From Syntrophus sp963665935 (GTDB taxonomy: Bacteria; Desulfobacterota; Syntrophia; Syntrophales; Syntrophaceae), in assembly GCA_963665935.1 (NCBI GenBank), contig OY762510.1:1798001-1862000 (forward strand): a stretch of DNA of 64,000 nt, in the 5' to 3' direction. Within the stretch, counting starts at the first letter, position 1, and every line of letters starts with the position of its first letter. A program made the translations under genes and the position numbers. Shown piece after piece: positions 31,862 through 41,598 of this stretch. Below the pieces are notes generated by a model that had not been told where the DNA came from, did not search any database, and saw only the letters and a list, made by a program, of their open reading frames with translations.

Positions 31862-32497
31862 CTAGGCGACCAGGTTGGTCGATGAGTCGGAGGAATAACT
31901 GTATGCGTTGAGACTCTGCAGCAGGCTGGAGACCAGCCGACTTGTCCAATCCGATATTTCATTACTTGTCGAGCTTGTTTCGGAGGACGTGGAAGTATTC
32001 CCCTGTCCAGCCATCTCTGCCATTTGTTCCCGGAAGGTTTCGTCTTCGGTGCGGGTGATCGACCCGTCTCCATCGGTGTCTATTTGCTCGAAGAGCGATT
32101 CGATATCCGTCCCATCTGATCCGATAACGCTTGCCAGTTCGTCCTCGGTGACCACTCCGTCTTCATTGGCATCGGCTGTATCGAAGACCTGATCCGGTGG
32201 TGGAGGTGGTGAAGCCGTTCCCATGCCGGAGGCCCCCTCCATACCACCCATCCCCTGCTTCATCTCCTGATTCAGCTGGGCCAAACCCGAATTGAATTCC
32301 ATCGAACTGATGAGGCTGTCCTGATCGGTGTCCAGTGTCGAGACGAGGTCGCTGGCGAGATCCGAGGAATTCTCGTCGAAAAGCGCACTGATCTCGGAGT
32401 TGCTGATCGACCCGTCGCTGTCGGTATCGATCTTGCTAAACATCTGTTGCCACATCTCACTGATAGAGTTGCTGGAACTGCTGATTCCACTGACCAT
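31862..32497 (-). CDS. EF-hand calcium-binding protein
   Basis: 211 residues with four EF-hand loops: DTDSDGSISNSE, DTDQDSLISSME, DANEDGVVTEDE and DTDGDGSITRTE. Loops 1, 3 and 4 have the Asp/Asn/Gly/Glu ligands in the right places; loop 2 has Ser instead of the central Gly. A Met/Gly-rich, proline-run linker (GTASPPPPPDQV) joins the two pairs, and the C-terminus is Ser/Thr-rich. No signal peptide. The start has AAGGAGATAAGC upstream. Resembles the XopAW/calmodulin-like bacterial group. Likely a calcium buffer or sensor; partner unknown. The 289 bases to the next gene's long frame contain no other gene. Confidence 0.85.
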   Translation of the reverse strand: MVSGISSSSNSISEMWQQMFSKIDTDSDGSISNSEISALFDENSSDLASDLVSTLDTDQDSLISSMEFNSGLAQLNQEMKQGMGGMEGASGMGTASPPPPPDQVFDTADANEDGVVTEDELASVIGSDGTDIESLFEQIDTDGDGSITRTEDETFREQMAEMAGQGNTSTSSETSSTSNEISDWTSRLVSSLLQSLNAYSYSSDSSTNLVA

Positions 32498-32870
32498 GCT
32501 TATCTCCTTTCTGCTTTAGTTATATTGATCCATGGATCTTTTTCGAAAAAAGGTATGAGCAGTGGTTATGCCACTTGAAGAAGTCCGGGAATGCCATGGC
32601 TTCAGATTTACAAATCTTAAGGTAAAGGTTGGGTCATAAAACCCTTCCGGGGCATTCCTGTTGTTTTATCCGGCAAGGCCAAGGAGCGACGCTTCTCGGG
32701 ATGTGCAAAGGAGTTTGGCTAATGGACCAAAAAGGAGGACGCATCTTTGCAATTCTTAACAGTATGCGTCGCAATTTCGTGGCAGAATGCATCCTCTCGT
32801 ACTGATGGATGCGGGCAAGAAACTCCGGCTTGCAAAAAAAGCCGGTAATAATTTCCTCGAGGGAAAGGTT

Positions 32871-33596
32871 ATGGCTCATACAGAGGAACATGTCCTGGTG
32901 ATCGACGACGACCGGGATCTTTGTGAACTTTTGACGGAGTATCTTTCAAGCGAAGGGTTTTTTGTCGAAACGGTTTACGATGGTGAAAAGGGGATTGAAA
33001 AGGCACTGGCCGGATCATACGGTTTAATCGTTCTCGATGTCATGCTGCCGGGGGGACTCGACGGATTTGAGATTCTCAGGCGGCTGCGCGTCCGGATCGG
33101 CACCCCGGTCCTGATGCTGACCGCCAGAGGTGACGATGTAGATCGAATCGTCGGTCTGGAACTGGGGGCGGATGATTATCTTCCCAAGCCCTTCAACCCG
33201 CGGGAGTTGGTGGCCCGGATGCGGGCGATCCTGCGCCGGGTAAATGGCGAGGCTGGGCATATCTCCACGAGTACGGTGGCCGTTCGGCACCGGGTAGGGG
33301 ATGTTGAGCTGGAAGTGGGGACGCGCAGGGTCCTCTGTGGGGGAAAGGATATCGAACTGACCGCAGTCGAGTTTGAACTATTGGAAAAGCTCCTCTACCG
33401 GGCGGGATATGTCGTGATGCGGGAAGATCTGACCCGTTCGGTGCTGGGCCGTCCTCTGGGACCCTATGACCGGAGCATCGACGTGCATGTCAGTAATCTC
33501 CGGAAAAAACTGGGGCGGGACGGCGCCGGTTCGGAACGGATCAAGGCAGTCCGCGGCAGCGGTTACATCTATCTCCTCCCCAGGGTGTCCGGTTAG
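32871..33596 (+). CDS. OmpR-family response regulator, CpxR-like
   Basis: 241 residues. Receiver domain with VIDDDRDLCELLTEYL, acceptor Asp in LIVLDVMLPGGLDG, and the Lys in YLPKPFNPRELVARMRAI; then a winged-helix DNA-binding domain ending KAVRGSGYIYLLP. The stretch LTARGDDVDRIVGLELGADD is very close to E. coli CpxR. Start at ATG 32871 (GAGGGAAAGG upstream); the longer frame from 32787 has no support. Followed by its kinase after 27 bases, so a two-component pair for envelope stress is likely. Confidence 0.88.
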   Translation: MAHTEEHVLVIDDDRDLCELLTEYLSSEGFFVETVYDGEKGIEKALAGSYGLIVLDVMLPGGLDGFEILRRLRVRIGTPVLMLTARGDDVDRIVGLELGADDYLPKPFNPRELVARMRAILRRVNGEAGHISTSTVAVRHRVGDVELEVGTRRVLCGGKDIELTAVEFELLEKLLYRAGYVVMREDLTRSVLGRPLGPYDRSIDVHVSNLRKKLGRDGAGSERIKAVRGSGYIYLLPRVSG

Positions 33597-33623
33597 TGGG
33601 CTGAGCAATAACAGGGAAAATTC

Positions 33624-35018
33624 ATGTTCCGGAATAATCTGTTCATCAAGATCTGCCTGTCCTTCTGGGTAACGACCCTCTTCATGATCGGTGGTATCCT
33701 GATGTTGGACTGGCTGACCGGGTCTGGTCCCTTCCGCACGGGACCTCACCCCATCTCCGGTCCGCCAATGGATGTACACGGGGAGTCACTGGCATGGATT
33801 TACCAGCATGAAGGCCGGACAGCTGCCGAAAATTTTGCAGTACAACTCCGGAAGTCCACGGGAATCCGGATAGTCCTCCTCGATAAAAATGGCAGGGCTC
33901 TGACCGGTTTGCCGGGTGCAGCTGAGGGGCCGCAGAAGGTGTCCTCCCGTGACGGGGAAAAGGCGGCCGGCCGTCATTTTGGGGAAGAGAGAAACTGGCA
34001 GAGAGTGATTGTAAAAGGTCCGGAAGGGGAGCTCTCCGCTTTCGTGGCTCAAACGCCGAACCGTCCTCCATTACCGCCGGGTGGACCGGATTCCTGGACC
34101 ATGGTTGCCATGCGTCTTCTGGTGGTTCTGATGGTGTCCGGGGTCGTCTGCTACCTTCTGGCTCGTTATCTGACCTCGCCCATTCTGAAGCTCGGAACGG
34201 CAGCGCGGCAACTGGCAGCCGGAGATCTTTCCGTCCGCGTTGCCCCATCGATCGGCAGGCGAAAGGATGAAATTGCTCTACTGGCCATCGATTTCGACGG
34301 TATGGCGGAACGGATCGGATCCCTGCTGAATTCCCAGCGCAAACTGCTGCGGGACATTTCCCACGAATTACGCTCGCCCCTGGCACGGTTGAATGTGGCC
34401 CTTGAGCTTTGCCGCAGGGGATCAAGGGCTGATTTGGACAGATTTCTAACCAGAATCGGAAGGGAGTCGGACCGGCTCAACGAGATGATCGGGCACCTCC
34501 TGACATTGAGCCGCGTCGAATCGGGCATCGCCACTTTGGAAAAGAAAAGGATCGACTTGACGAAACTGCTCCGGGAGATTGCCGAAGATAGTGATTTTGA
34601 GGCCCAGGGACTTGGCCGGAGGGTGATGCTCGATGCCCAGCCGGCGGCCTGCTTCGTGGAGGGCGATGAGGAACTGCTGCGGCAGGCGATCGGCAATGTC
34701 GCCCGCAATGCCGTTCGTTACACACAGGAGGGCAGCGATGTGGAGATTTTCCTCAGCCCGGCCGATCCTCCCGGAAGAGAAGTCGTTGTTGCGGTTCGGG
34801 ATCATGGTCCGGGGGTGCCCGAGGAGGCCCTTCCTCATCTCTTTAAGCCTTTCTACCGTGTAAGTGACAGCCGGGAGCGGGAAACCGGGGGGACCGGTCT
34901 GGGATTGGCGATCTCGGAATCGGCGGTCCGTCTTCACGGCGGTACAATTCTTGCGAACAATGCCCCCGGCGGAGGACTGATCGTTGAAATCGTCCTGCCA
35001 CTTTTCCGGGAGGAGTAA
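33624..35018 (+). CDS. Sensor histidine kinase, CpxA-like
   Basis: 464 residues. Transmembrane helices at about 9-29 and 158-180 enclose a periplasmic sensor of 130 residues; a HAMP domain follows (YLTSPILKLGTAARQLAAGD), then HisKA with phosphorylated His in DISHELRSPLARLN (about 248) and an ATPase with the N-box IGNVARNAVRY and G-boxes DHGPGVP and GGTGLGLAIS. Pairs with the regulator just upstream. Name is by resemblance of both partners to Cpx; no cpxP-like gene is nearby. Confidence 0.87.
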   Translation: MFRNNLFIKICLSFWVTTLFMIGGILMLDWLTGSGPFRTGPHPISGPPMDVHGESLAWIYQHEGRTAAENFAVQLRKSTGIRIVLLDKNGRALTGLPGAAEGPQKVSSRDGEKAAGRHFGEERNWQRVIVKGPEGELSAFVAQTPNRPPLPPGGPDSWTMVAMRLLVVLMVSGVVCYLLARYLTSPILKLGTAARQLAAGDLSVRVAPSIGRRKDEIALLAIDFDGMAERIGSLLNSQRKLLRDISHELRSPLARLNVALELCRRGSRADLDRFLTRIGRESDRLNEMIGHLLTLSRVESGIATLEKKRIDLTKLLREIAEDSDFEAQGLGRRVMLDAQPAACFVEGDEELLRQAIGNVARNAVRYTQEGSDVEIFLSPADPPGREVVVAVRDHGPGVPEEALPHLFKPFYRVSDSRERETGGTGLGLAISESAVRLHGGTILANNAPGGGLIVEIVLPLFREE

Positions 35019-35147
35019 CCTTCTGCCGGGATGCGGGTCGCCAAAAGGCCGATCCGGTATTCCTCGGATCGATTCAGAAGATTCAATAAAGTTTTGACGT
35101 ACCTGCTGAGAAAGGATATAAGACCTTTAAAAAGTTGCAAGAGGAAA

Positions 35148-35615
35148 ATGATCATGCTCAGGCTGTTTTTTCTCAAGGTATTTTTTGCAGTTATGGCTTT
35201 CTTCCTTGTTTCTTCCGTTTCCTCGCAGGCGGCCGATGAGATTGTCGGTTATGTGAAAACAACAAAGGGAGAAGCATCGATCTCAAGAGGAAAAAATATC
35301 CTCCCGGCGCGAATCAATGAAAAGATATTCAAGAATGACATCCTGAGAACAGGAGCGAACGGTTCTCAGGGTGCAGTGCTCAGAGACGACACGCTGATTG
35401 CTCTGGGGCCGAACAGCGAGGTCAACATACGGGAATTCGACTTTTCTCCCGGAGAGGAAAAGTTGAACCTCTTCGTAAGATTGATCAAGGGTTGCGCCCT
35501 GTTTTCTTCCGGAATCATCGGCAAGCTATCCCCCCAGTCCGTTAAGTTTTCCACGCCCGTGGGTGACATCGGTATCCGCGGCACGCAGTTTATCGTTTCT
35601 CTCGCAGAGAAATAG
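35148..35615 (+). CDS. FecR-domain periplasmic protein
   Basis: 155 residues with a signal peptide (LFFLKVFFAVMAFFLVSSVS, cut near SQA). The FecR domain starts at VGYVKTTKGEASISRGKNIL and includes IFKNDILRTGANGSQGAVLR, LGPNSEVNIREF and TPVGDIGIRGTQF. In this setting, FecR domains accompany OmpA-like and CHASE2 proteins, as here, and are thought to bind envelope ligands. ATG 35148 or 35154 are both possible; GAGG fits the second better. Confidence 0.8.
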   Translation: MIMLRLFFLKVFFAVMAFFLVSSVSSQAADEIVGYVKTTKGEASISRGKNILPARINEKIFKNDILRTGANGSQGAVLRDDTLIALGPNSEVNIREFDFSPGEEKLNLFVRLIKGCALFSSGIIGKLSPQSVKFSTPVGDIGIRGTQFIVSLAEK

Positions 35616-35675
35616 CACAATCAATGCATGGAAAAATCACCAGTTATCCTACCTTTTTCGAAGAGGAGCAACCCC

Positions 35676-36281
35676 ATGGTCAGGATCCTTTTACGGTTTA
35701 TTTCCGCTCTTTGTGTCTTCGCCCTGTTTGCCTGTACTGCCGGGAAAAACATGATCGTCCTCCTGCCCGACCAGGACGGAAAAACGGGCGCCATTGAAAT
35801 CCACAATCAGGGGGGATCCTTGAGACTGGATGCGCCGAACCAGGCCACGGAAATCCTCTCCCTGCAGGCACCGCCAACTCCCCCCAAAGTGCTCAAGGAA
35901 GACGAGATCAAGAGGCTCTTTGGGAAAGCCATGGAGGCCATGCCCGGGGCCCCTGTGCATTATGCTCTGTATTTTTTGAGTGATTCAAAGGAATTAACGG
36001 AGGAATCAAAGGGTAAGCTGGATGATGTTCTCCTTTACATCAACAGGATTCAGCCGGCTGAGATCTCAATCGTGGGACATACGGATCGGGTGGGTGAAAG
36101 AAAGAGAAATTTCCGTTTGGGTTTAGATCGGGCGATGACGGTGAAACACCTGCTGGTTGCAAGAGGGGTTGATCCCGGGATGGTCGATGTATCGTCACAT
36201 GGGGAAGATAATCCGCTGATCAAGACCGCCGATGAGATCCCCGAACCGGAAAACCGGCGGGTTGAAATCGTCATCCGCTAG
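35676..36281 (+). CDS. OmpA-family lipoprotein
   Basis: 201 residues. Signal peptide with lipobox LFAC (cysteine about 20), a linker, then an OmpA C-terminal peptidoglycan-binding domain: LYFLSDSKELTEESKGKLDD, EISIVGHTDRVGERKRN, and ending PENRRVEIVIR. The residues that grip diaminopimelate (Asp and Arg in HTD...NRR) are present. Start is ATG 35676 with AAGAGGAG. Between FecR and the CHASE2 kinase, forming an envelope-sensing unit. Confidence 0.85.
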   Translation: MVRILLRFISALCVFALFACTAGKNMIVLLPDQDGKTGAIEIHNQGGSLRLDAPNQATEILSLQAPPTPPKVLKEDEIKRLFGKAMEAMPGAPVHYALYFLSDSKELTEESKGKLDDVLLYINRIQPAEISIVGHTDRVGERKRNFRLGLDRAMTVKHLLVARGVDPGMVDVSSHGEDNPLIKTADEIPEPENRRVEIVIR

Positions 36282-36289
36282 CAAAGTGC

Positions 36290-36331
36290 TTACTCCGGTA
36301 GACTTTTTGCTTGTCTGACAGGCTGGAGTAA
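36290..36331 (+). repeat. Nested hairpin between ompA-like gene and CHASE2 kinase
   Basis: TTACTCC (36290-36296) and GGAGTAA (36325-36331) enclose a second stem AGAC/GTCT. An A run follows on the + strand, not T. Possibly an mRNA-stabilising or attenuation element between the two genes. Confidence 0.45.
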
Positions 36332-36356
36332 AAAAAGTCCGGGAACGAATAAAGCC

Positions 36357-39300
36357 ATGGAAAGATTGGGACCCCTTCTCAGGAATGTCTGGCGAAGCCG
36401 TCATCGGTTGTACTTTTACGGGTTCATGGTTACGGTTCTCTTTTCCCTCCTCTACATCCTGGAACCCCCCTTTTTCCGCTTTCTGGAGCTGCGGTTTTAC
36501 GATGCAATCCTTCATGAAAACCCGGTTGAGAAACCTGCAACGGACATTTTGATCATCGATATCGATGAACGAAGCCTTCAGGCCGTCGGGCAGTGGCCCT
36601 GGCCCCGGCACGTTATTGCGCGGCTGTTCAAAGGGATCAACGCGCAGGGACCCTCCGCCATTGGGGTCGATCTGTTGTTCTCAGAGGCGGATCATCGATC
36701 CCGAAACGGGGCCTCCCAGGACATTCGGGGGAAATATGGAGCCTCTCCCCGCGTCAAACCGGTTGGGCCGGAAGACACGAGCAGTGATGCTCTCCTCGCC
36801 CGCACGCTCAGCACCGGTCCTTTTGTCCTTGCCAGGAAATTCTTCTTTAATGGAGAAGCCTTTACTTCCAGGGAGTGTGTGTTCCAGCCGCTTTCCGTCG
36901 TGCTCCTCGGGACCGCTGACTTCCAACAGGAAAATCAGCCCTTTCACAAGGCCTCGGGGGTCGTCTGCAATTTGCCGATCTTAGACGCCGCCGTTTCGTC
37001 AACCGGTTTCATCAATGCCTCTTTCGACATCGACGGCCTGATGCGGCGAATCCCTCTGATTATGCGATATGAATCAGGCTCTTCCGGCGGCGCGTATTTT
37101 CCCAGCCTCGTTCTGGCCACCCTCATGAAACAGAAAAACCTCCGGCAGGTCTTCGTAAAAGTGACATCTACGGGAAAACCCTATGAAATTCTCCTGGGGA
37201 GTACAGCCATTCCAGTCGATGACCGGGGCAATATGCTGATCCATTATCGGGATCGGGAAAAAGCCTGTCCTCATGTCTCCGCGCTGGACATTCTATCCGG
37301 CTGGCCCGGGAATATTTCTCTGAGGGGAAAGATTGTTTTTGTCGGCACGTCCGCCACCGGGCTCGGGGAAAGAACAATAACGCCCGTGCACCCCTTCCTC
37401 CCAGGAGTCGATATCCACGCCACGGCAGCCCAGAACATTCTTCAGGCAAACTTTGTGAAGAGACCGCCCTGGATTTCGGGGCTCGAATTATTTTTCATTC
37501 TCCTGGCGGGCCTTGTGTCGACGGTGCTTTTTGCCAGAACAAAGGCGAAGGGAAGTCTTCTCTTCGCCCTTGCCATAGTGATCGGGTTGATCTTTCTTTC
37601 TTACGGAGCCTTTCACACCGATGGAATTGTCGTCTCTCCGCTGATCCCTCTGCTTACGGTGGCGGTAAATTTTTCTCTTCTGAACCTGTCGAAGTTCTGG
37701 CAGGCGGAACGCGACTTGCGCCAGAGTGAAAACCGGTATCGTTCCATCTTTAATAATGCCCTTGAAGGAATTTGCCAGATTACCCCGGATGGCCTCATTA
37801 CGGCGGCGAATCCGGCTCTTGCGCGGATGATGGGGTTTGAAACCCCGGCGGATTTCCTTGCCGCTGTTCCCACGATCTCCTCGATCCGCCTGGAAAATCC
37901 GGAGGATCGGCAGAAAATCCTCGGGTTGCTTTCGGCACAGGGAGAAATCCGGGGCTTCGAGACGGAAGTCCATACGGCAGAAGGGTCAAGAATCTGGGCT
38001 TCCATCAATGCCGTCACCACAAAAAACAACGGAAAAATAACCTTCTATGAAGTTTCGATTGAAGATGTCTCGGAGAGAAGGCGTTCGGAGGAAGCGTTGC
38101 AGGAATCGCGGCAAAGGTTCTCGGATATCATCGAGTTCCTTCCCGACGCCACCCTGGTGATCGACAGAAATGGCCGGGTGATCGCGTGGAACCGGGCGAT
38201 GGAATCCATGACGGGGATCCGGAAAGAGGATATGCTTGGCAAAGGGGACCGGGAGTACGCCCTGCCCTTCTATGGGGACCGGAGGCCCATCCTGATCGAT
38301 CTGGTCCTTTCCCCCGATGAGGAGATCGAGTCGCAGTACACCGCCATCCAGCGGACGGGAGACCGGATCTTCGGTGAAGCCTATGTACCGGGCCTGCCTC
38401 CCGGTGACGTTCACGTCTCCGCTACGGCGTCCGTCCTGCGGGATCCTCAGGGTGCTGCCATGGCTGCCATTGAATGTGTCCGCAACAATACGGAGCGCAA
38501 GCGGATGGAAGAGCGGCTGAGAAGGGCGGAAAAGATGGAATCTCTCGGCACGATGGCGGGCGGCGTGGCTCATGATCTGAACAATGTGCTGGGCGTATTG
38601 GTGGGTTATGCCGAGATGATGATGCTGGAGATTCCGGAAGGAAATCCCCTTCGACGGTATGCGGCCAATATTCACCAGTCCGGCATAAGAGGCGCCGCGA
38701 TGATCCAGGATCTGCTGACCCTGGCCAGGAGAGGGGTGGCGGTATCGGAAGTCGTCAACCTCCGTGAGCTGGCCTCTTCGTATTTTAACAGCCCCGATTT
38801 TGCCAAATTGAAGGAGGATCATCCGCAGGTTTCCTTCAGGATGGATCTTCAGGAAGACTTGATGAACATCAAAGGGTCGCCCACCCATCTCTCCAAAACC
38901 CTGATGAACCTGATTCCCAACGCTGCCGAGGCGATATCCGGTCCGGGGGAGGTGGTCACAACAATGGCGAATTGTTATCTGGAAACGCCTGTCAGGGGAT
39001 ATGCCGAGGTGAAGGAAGGCGATTATGTCGTCCTCAGCGTGGCCGATTCCGGCCAGGGGATCTCACCTCAGGATATGGAAAGGATTTTCGAGCCCTTCTA
39101 TACGAAAAAGGTCATGGGCAAAAGCGGAACGGGTCTGGGATTGGCCATTGTCTGGGGCACGGTCAAGGATCATGACGGGTACATCGATGTGACGAGCCAG
39201 GAAGGCGTGGGTAGCGTTTTCACCCTTTACTTTCCTGCAACACGCGAGGGACTGGCACAGAACAAGGAGCAGATGTCCCTCGATCAGTATATGGGTTCGG

Positions 39301-39677
39301 GAGAATCCCTGCTGGTTGTTGACGATAATGAAGGTCAACGGCACCTTGCGGCGAGCATCCTGACCAAACTGAATTACCAGGTCTCCACTGTTTCCTGCGG
39401 TGAGGAGGCCGTGTCCTACCTGATGTCCCATAAGGCGGATCTGCTGCTGCTGGATATGATCATGGACCCGGGTATCGACGGATTGGAGACCTACCGGAGG
39501 ATTCTGGAGATCCACCCCCATCAGAAGGCGATTATCATCAGCGGATACTCGGAGACCGACCGGGTGAAGAAAGTCCAGGCGCTGGGTGCCGGGGGATTTC
39601 TTCGGAAACCCTACACGCTGGAGAAGCTGGGACTGGCGATTCAAGAGGAACTGTCCCGATCGGACGCCGGCTCATAA
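36357..39677 (+). CDS. CHASE2 hybrid histidine kinase
   Basis: 1106 residues. N-terminal helix (about 20-42), then a CHASE2 extracytoplasmic sensor (TDILIIDIDERSLQAVGQWP and GKIVFVGTSATGLGERTITP are hallmark strands) to about 360, and three helices (about 375-440). Cytosolic: two PAS domains, HisKA with His in MAGGVAHDLNNVLG (about 737), ATPase (SGTGLGLAIVWG), and receiver with Asp in LLLDMIMDPGIDG (about 1032). Membrane complex with the FecR and OmpA proteins upstream is likely. From the second PAS on, it is strongly similar to the kinase at 22532. Confidence 0.88.
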   Translation: MERLGPLLRNVWRSRHRLYFYGFMVTVLFSLLYILEPPFFRFLELRFYDAILHENPVEKPATDILIIDIDERSLQAVGQWPWPRHVIARLFKGINAQGPSAIGVDLLFSEADHRSRNGASQDIRGKYGASPRVKPVGPEDTSSDALLARTLSTGPFVLARKFFFNGEAFTSRECVFQPLSVVLLGTADFQQENQPFHKASGVVCNLPILDAAVSSTGFINASFDIDGLMRRIPLIMRYESGSSGGAYFPSLVLATLMKQKNLRQVFVKVTSTGKPYEILLGSTAIPVDDRGNMLIHYRDREKACPHVSALDILSGWPGNISLRGKIVFVGTSATGLGERTITPVHPFLPGVDIHATAAQNILQANFVKRPPWISGLELFFILLAGLVSTVLFARTKAKGSLLFALAIVIGLIFLSYGAFHTDGIVVSPLIPLLTVAVNFSLLNLSKFWQAERDLRQSENRYRSIFNNALEGICQITPDGLITAANPALARMMGFETPADFLAAVPTISSIRLENPEDRQKILGLLSAQGEIRGFETEVHTAEGSRIWASINAVTTKNNGKITFYEVSIEDVSERRRSEEALQESRQRFSDIIEFLPDATLVIDRNGRVIAWNRAMESMTGIRKEDMLGKGDREYALPFYGDRRPILIDLVLSPDEEIESQYTAIQRTGDRIFGEAYVPGLPPGDVHVSATASVLRDPQGAAMAAIECVRNNTERKRMEERLRRAEKMESLGTMAGGVAHDLNNVLGVLVGYAEMMMLEIPEGNPLRRYAANIHQSGIRGAAMIQDLLTLARRGVAVSEVVNLRELASSYFNSPDFAKLKEDHPQVSFRMDLQEDLMNIKGSPTHLSKTLMNLIPNAAEAISGPGEVVTTMANCYLETPVRGYAEVKEGDYVVLSVADSGQGISPQDMERIFEPFYTKKVMGKSGTGLGLAIVWGTVKDHDGYIDVTSQEGVGSVFTLYFPATREGLAQNKEQMSLDQYMGSGESLLVVDDNEGQRHLAASILTKLNYQVSTVSCGEEAVSYLMSHKADLLLLDMIMDPGIDGLETYRRILEIHPHQKAIIISGYSETDRVKKVQALGAGGFLRKPYTLEKLGLAIQEELSRSDAGS

Positions 39678-39753
39678 AATTGTCCTACCCCCAATTCCCC
39701 TCTCTTGTCCCTCCAGCTCGAGCCGCGGGCTTTCGGAACGGCCTTTGCTGTGT

Positions 39754-41598
39754 TCACTCGAACTGGCTGTGGTAAAGTTCGGAATAGAACCCCTGCGCCT
39801 CGATCAGTTGCTGATGGCTGCCGCGTTCGATAATACGGCCGTCCCGGATGACCAGGATCTCATCGGCCTTCTGGATCGTGCTTAAGCGATGGGCGATGAC
39901 GAAACTGGTCCGGCCCTTCATCAGTTTCCGCATGGCCTGCTGGATATGCATTTCCGTGCGGGTGTCCACGCTGCTCGTCGCCTCGTCCAGGATCAGGATG
40001 GCCGGATCGGCCAGAATCGCCCGGGCGATGGTCAACAACTGCCGCTGCCCCTGACTGAGGTTGCCGCCTTCCTCGCTCAGCACCGTTTCATACCCTTGAG
40101 GCAGCCGTTCGATGAAGGAATGGGCGTTGGCCAGCCGCGCCGCCGTCTCGACCTCCTCGTCGGTGGCGTCCAGCCTTCCATAGCGGATATTTTCCCGGAC
40201 CGATTCCGAGAAGAGGTAGGCATCCTGCAGAACGATGCCCAGGGCACGCCGGAGGCTCTGTTTCTGAATCCTGCGGATGTCCAGGCCGTCGATCCGGATC
40301 GATCCCCCATCGATGTCGTAGAAGCGGGTCAGCAGGTTGACAATTGTCGTTTTCCCCGCTCCGGTCGGCCCCACCAGGGCGATTCTCTGTCCCGGAGCGG
40401 CATGCAGGTTCACCTCCTGCAGGACGGGTATCTCCGCCGAATAGGCGAAACGGACCCCTTCGAAGTCCACTTCCCCGGCGACCTCCCTCAATATCTCCGC
40501 ATCGGGATCATCTGCCTGTTCGGGTTCCTCGTCCATCACCGCAAAGACGCGCTCCGCCCCGGCGAGAGCGGCCTGGAAGGTATTGTACGAATTGGCCAGC
40601 TCGTTGATCGGCCGGGCGAACTGCTTGGAGTAGTTGAGAAAGCTGGCGATGACCCCGATCGAAAGCGCCCCGCCCACGGCCATCCAGCCGCCTACCGCCG
40701 CCACGACTGCGAAACTGAGATTATTGACCATGTTCATCAGGGGCGGGACAAGACCGGAGAAGATCTGGGCGCGGAGACCGACCCTGGTCAGGCGCCGATT
40801 GATTTCCTGGAATTCCCGGCGGGAGGCCTCTTCCCGGCCAAAGGCCTTGACGACCCGGGCGCCGGAGATCTTTTCCTCGATATAGGCGTTGACCTGCCCC
40901 AGTTCGGTCTGCTGCCCGCTGAAATAGTGCCGGGTGCGTCTTGCAATCGCGCCGGTCAGGCCGACTCCCAGCGGGATAACCAGCAGGCTCAGGATCGTCA
41001 GGGAGGGGGAGAGGACCAGCATCATCGCGAGCGCTCCCCCGAGCAGAATCACGCTGCTGAAGATATGGGCGATGCTCTGTGACAGGGTATTGTTGATGTT
41101 TTCAATGTCGTTGGTCAACCGGCTCATCAATTCGCCGTGGGGGTTCTCGTCGAAAAACTTCAGAGGAAGGGTCTGTATCTTGGCAAACAACGCATCGCGC
41201 AATCTTTGGATCGTGTTCTGGGAGATCGCCACCAGGAGATAGGTTTGGACCCAGGTCGCCAGGGCTGCGCCCAGGTAGACGGCAAGCAGGGTCAAGGAAA
41301 TCGAGGATAGGCGCCCAAAATCGACACCGCCCTTGCCGCCGGTCAAGGCGTCCACCGCCCTGCCGATCAGGAAAGGCCCCGCGAGGGTGAGAAGGGAAGC
41401 GGTCAGGATCAAAGCGAAAACGAGGAGAAGGGACCATTGTTCCCCTTTTAAATAACCCCAGAGCCGCCTCAGGGTGCCGCGGGAGAACTTTGCCTTTTCC
41501 GGCGGGGCCGGAAAGGGGAAGGGGGAATGACCCGGCCCCAGTCCGGTTCCCGTCGCCGACATGCCGGCGCCTCTTGCCCGACGAAAACGCCCGTTCAT
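39754..41598 (-). CDS. ABC exporter half-transporter with consensus ATPase site
   Basis: 614 residues from ATG 41598, whose ATGA overlaps the stop of the upstream partner; the longer frame to 41652 lies inside that gene. Six-helix membrane domain (residues 60-330) and ATPase with Walker A GPTGAGKTT, signature LSQGQRQL and Walker B LILDEATSSVD with the catalytic Glu. Type IV exporter fold as in MsbA/LmrA. With the upstream half-transporter it should form a heterodimer like TM287/288. Substrate (drug, lipid or peptide) not predictable. Confidence 0.88.
   Translation of the reverse strand: MNGRFRRARGAGMSATGTGLGPGHSPFPFPAPPEKAKFSRGTLRRLWGYLKGEQWSLLLVFALILTASLLTLAGPFLIGRAVDALTGGKGGVDFGRLSSISLTLLAVYLGAALATWVQTYLLVAISQNTIQRLRDALFAKIQTLPLKFFDENPHGELMSRLTNDIENINNTLSQSIAHIFSSVILLGGALAMMLVLSPSLTILSLLVIPLGVGLTGAIARRTRHYFSGQQTELGQVNAYIEEKISGARVVKAFGREEASRREFQEINRRLTRVGLRAQIFSGLVPPLMNMVNNLSFAVVAAVGGWMAVGGALSIGVIASFLNYSKQFARPINELANSYNTFQAALAGAERVFAVMDEEPEQADDPDAEILREVAGEVDFEGVRFAYSAEIPVLQEVNLHAAPGQRIALVGPTGAGKTTIVNLLTRFYDIDGGSIRIDGLDIRRIQKQSLRRALGIVLQDAYLFSESVRENIRYGRLDATDEEVETAARLANAHSFIERLPQGYETVLSEEGGNLSQGQRQLLTIARAILADPAILILDEATSSVDTRTEMHIQQAMRKLMKGRTSFVIAHRLSTIQKADEILVIRDGRIIERGSHQQLIEAQGFYSELYHSQFE

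Noticed and set aside
36290..36331. Hairpin before the CHASE2 kinase, considered as a terminator
   Set aside because: Followed by A, not T, on the coding strand, so kept only as a repeat.
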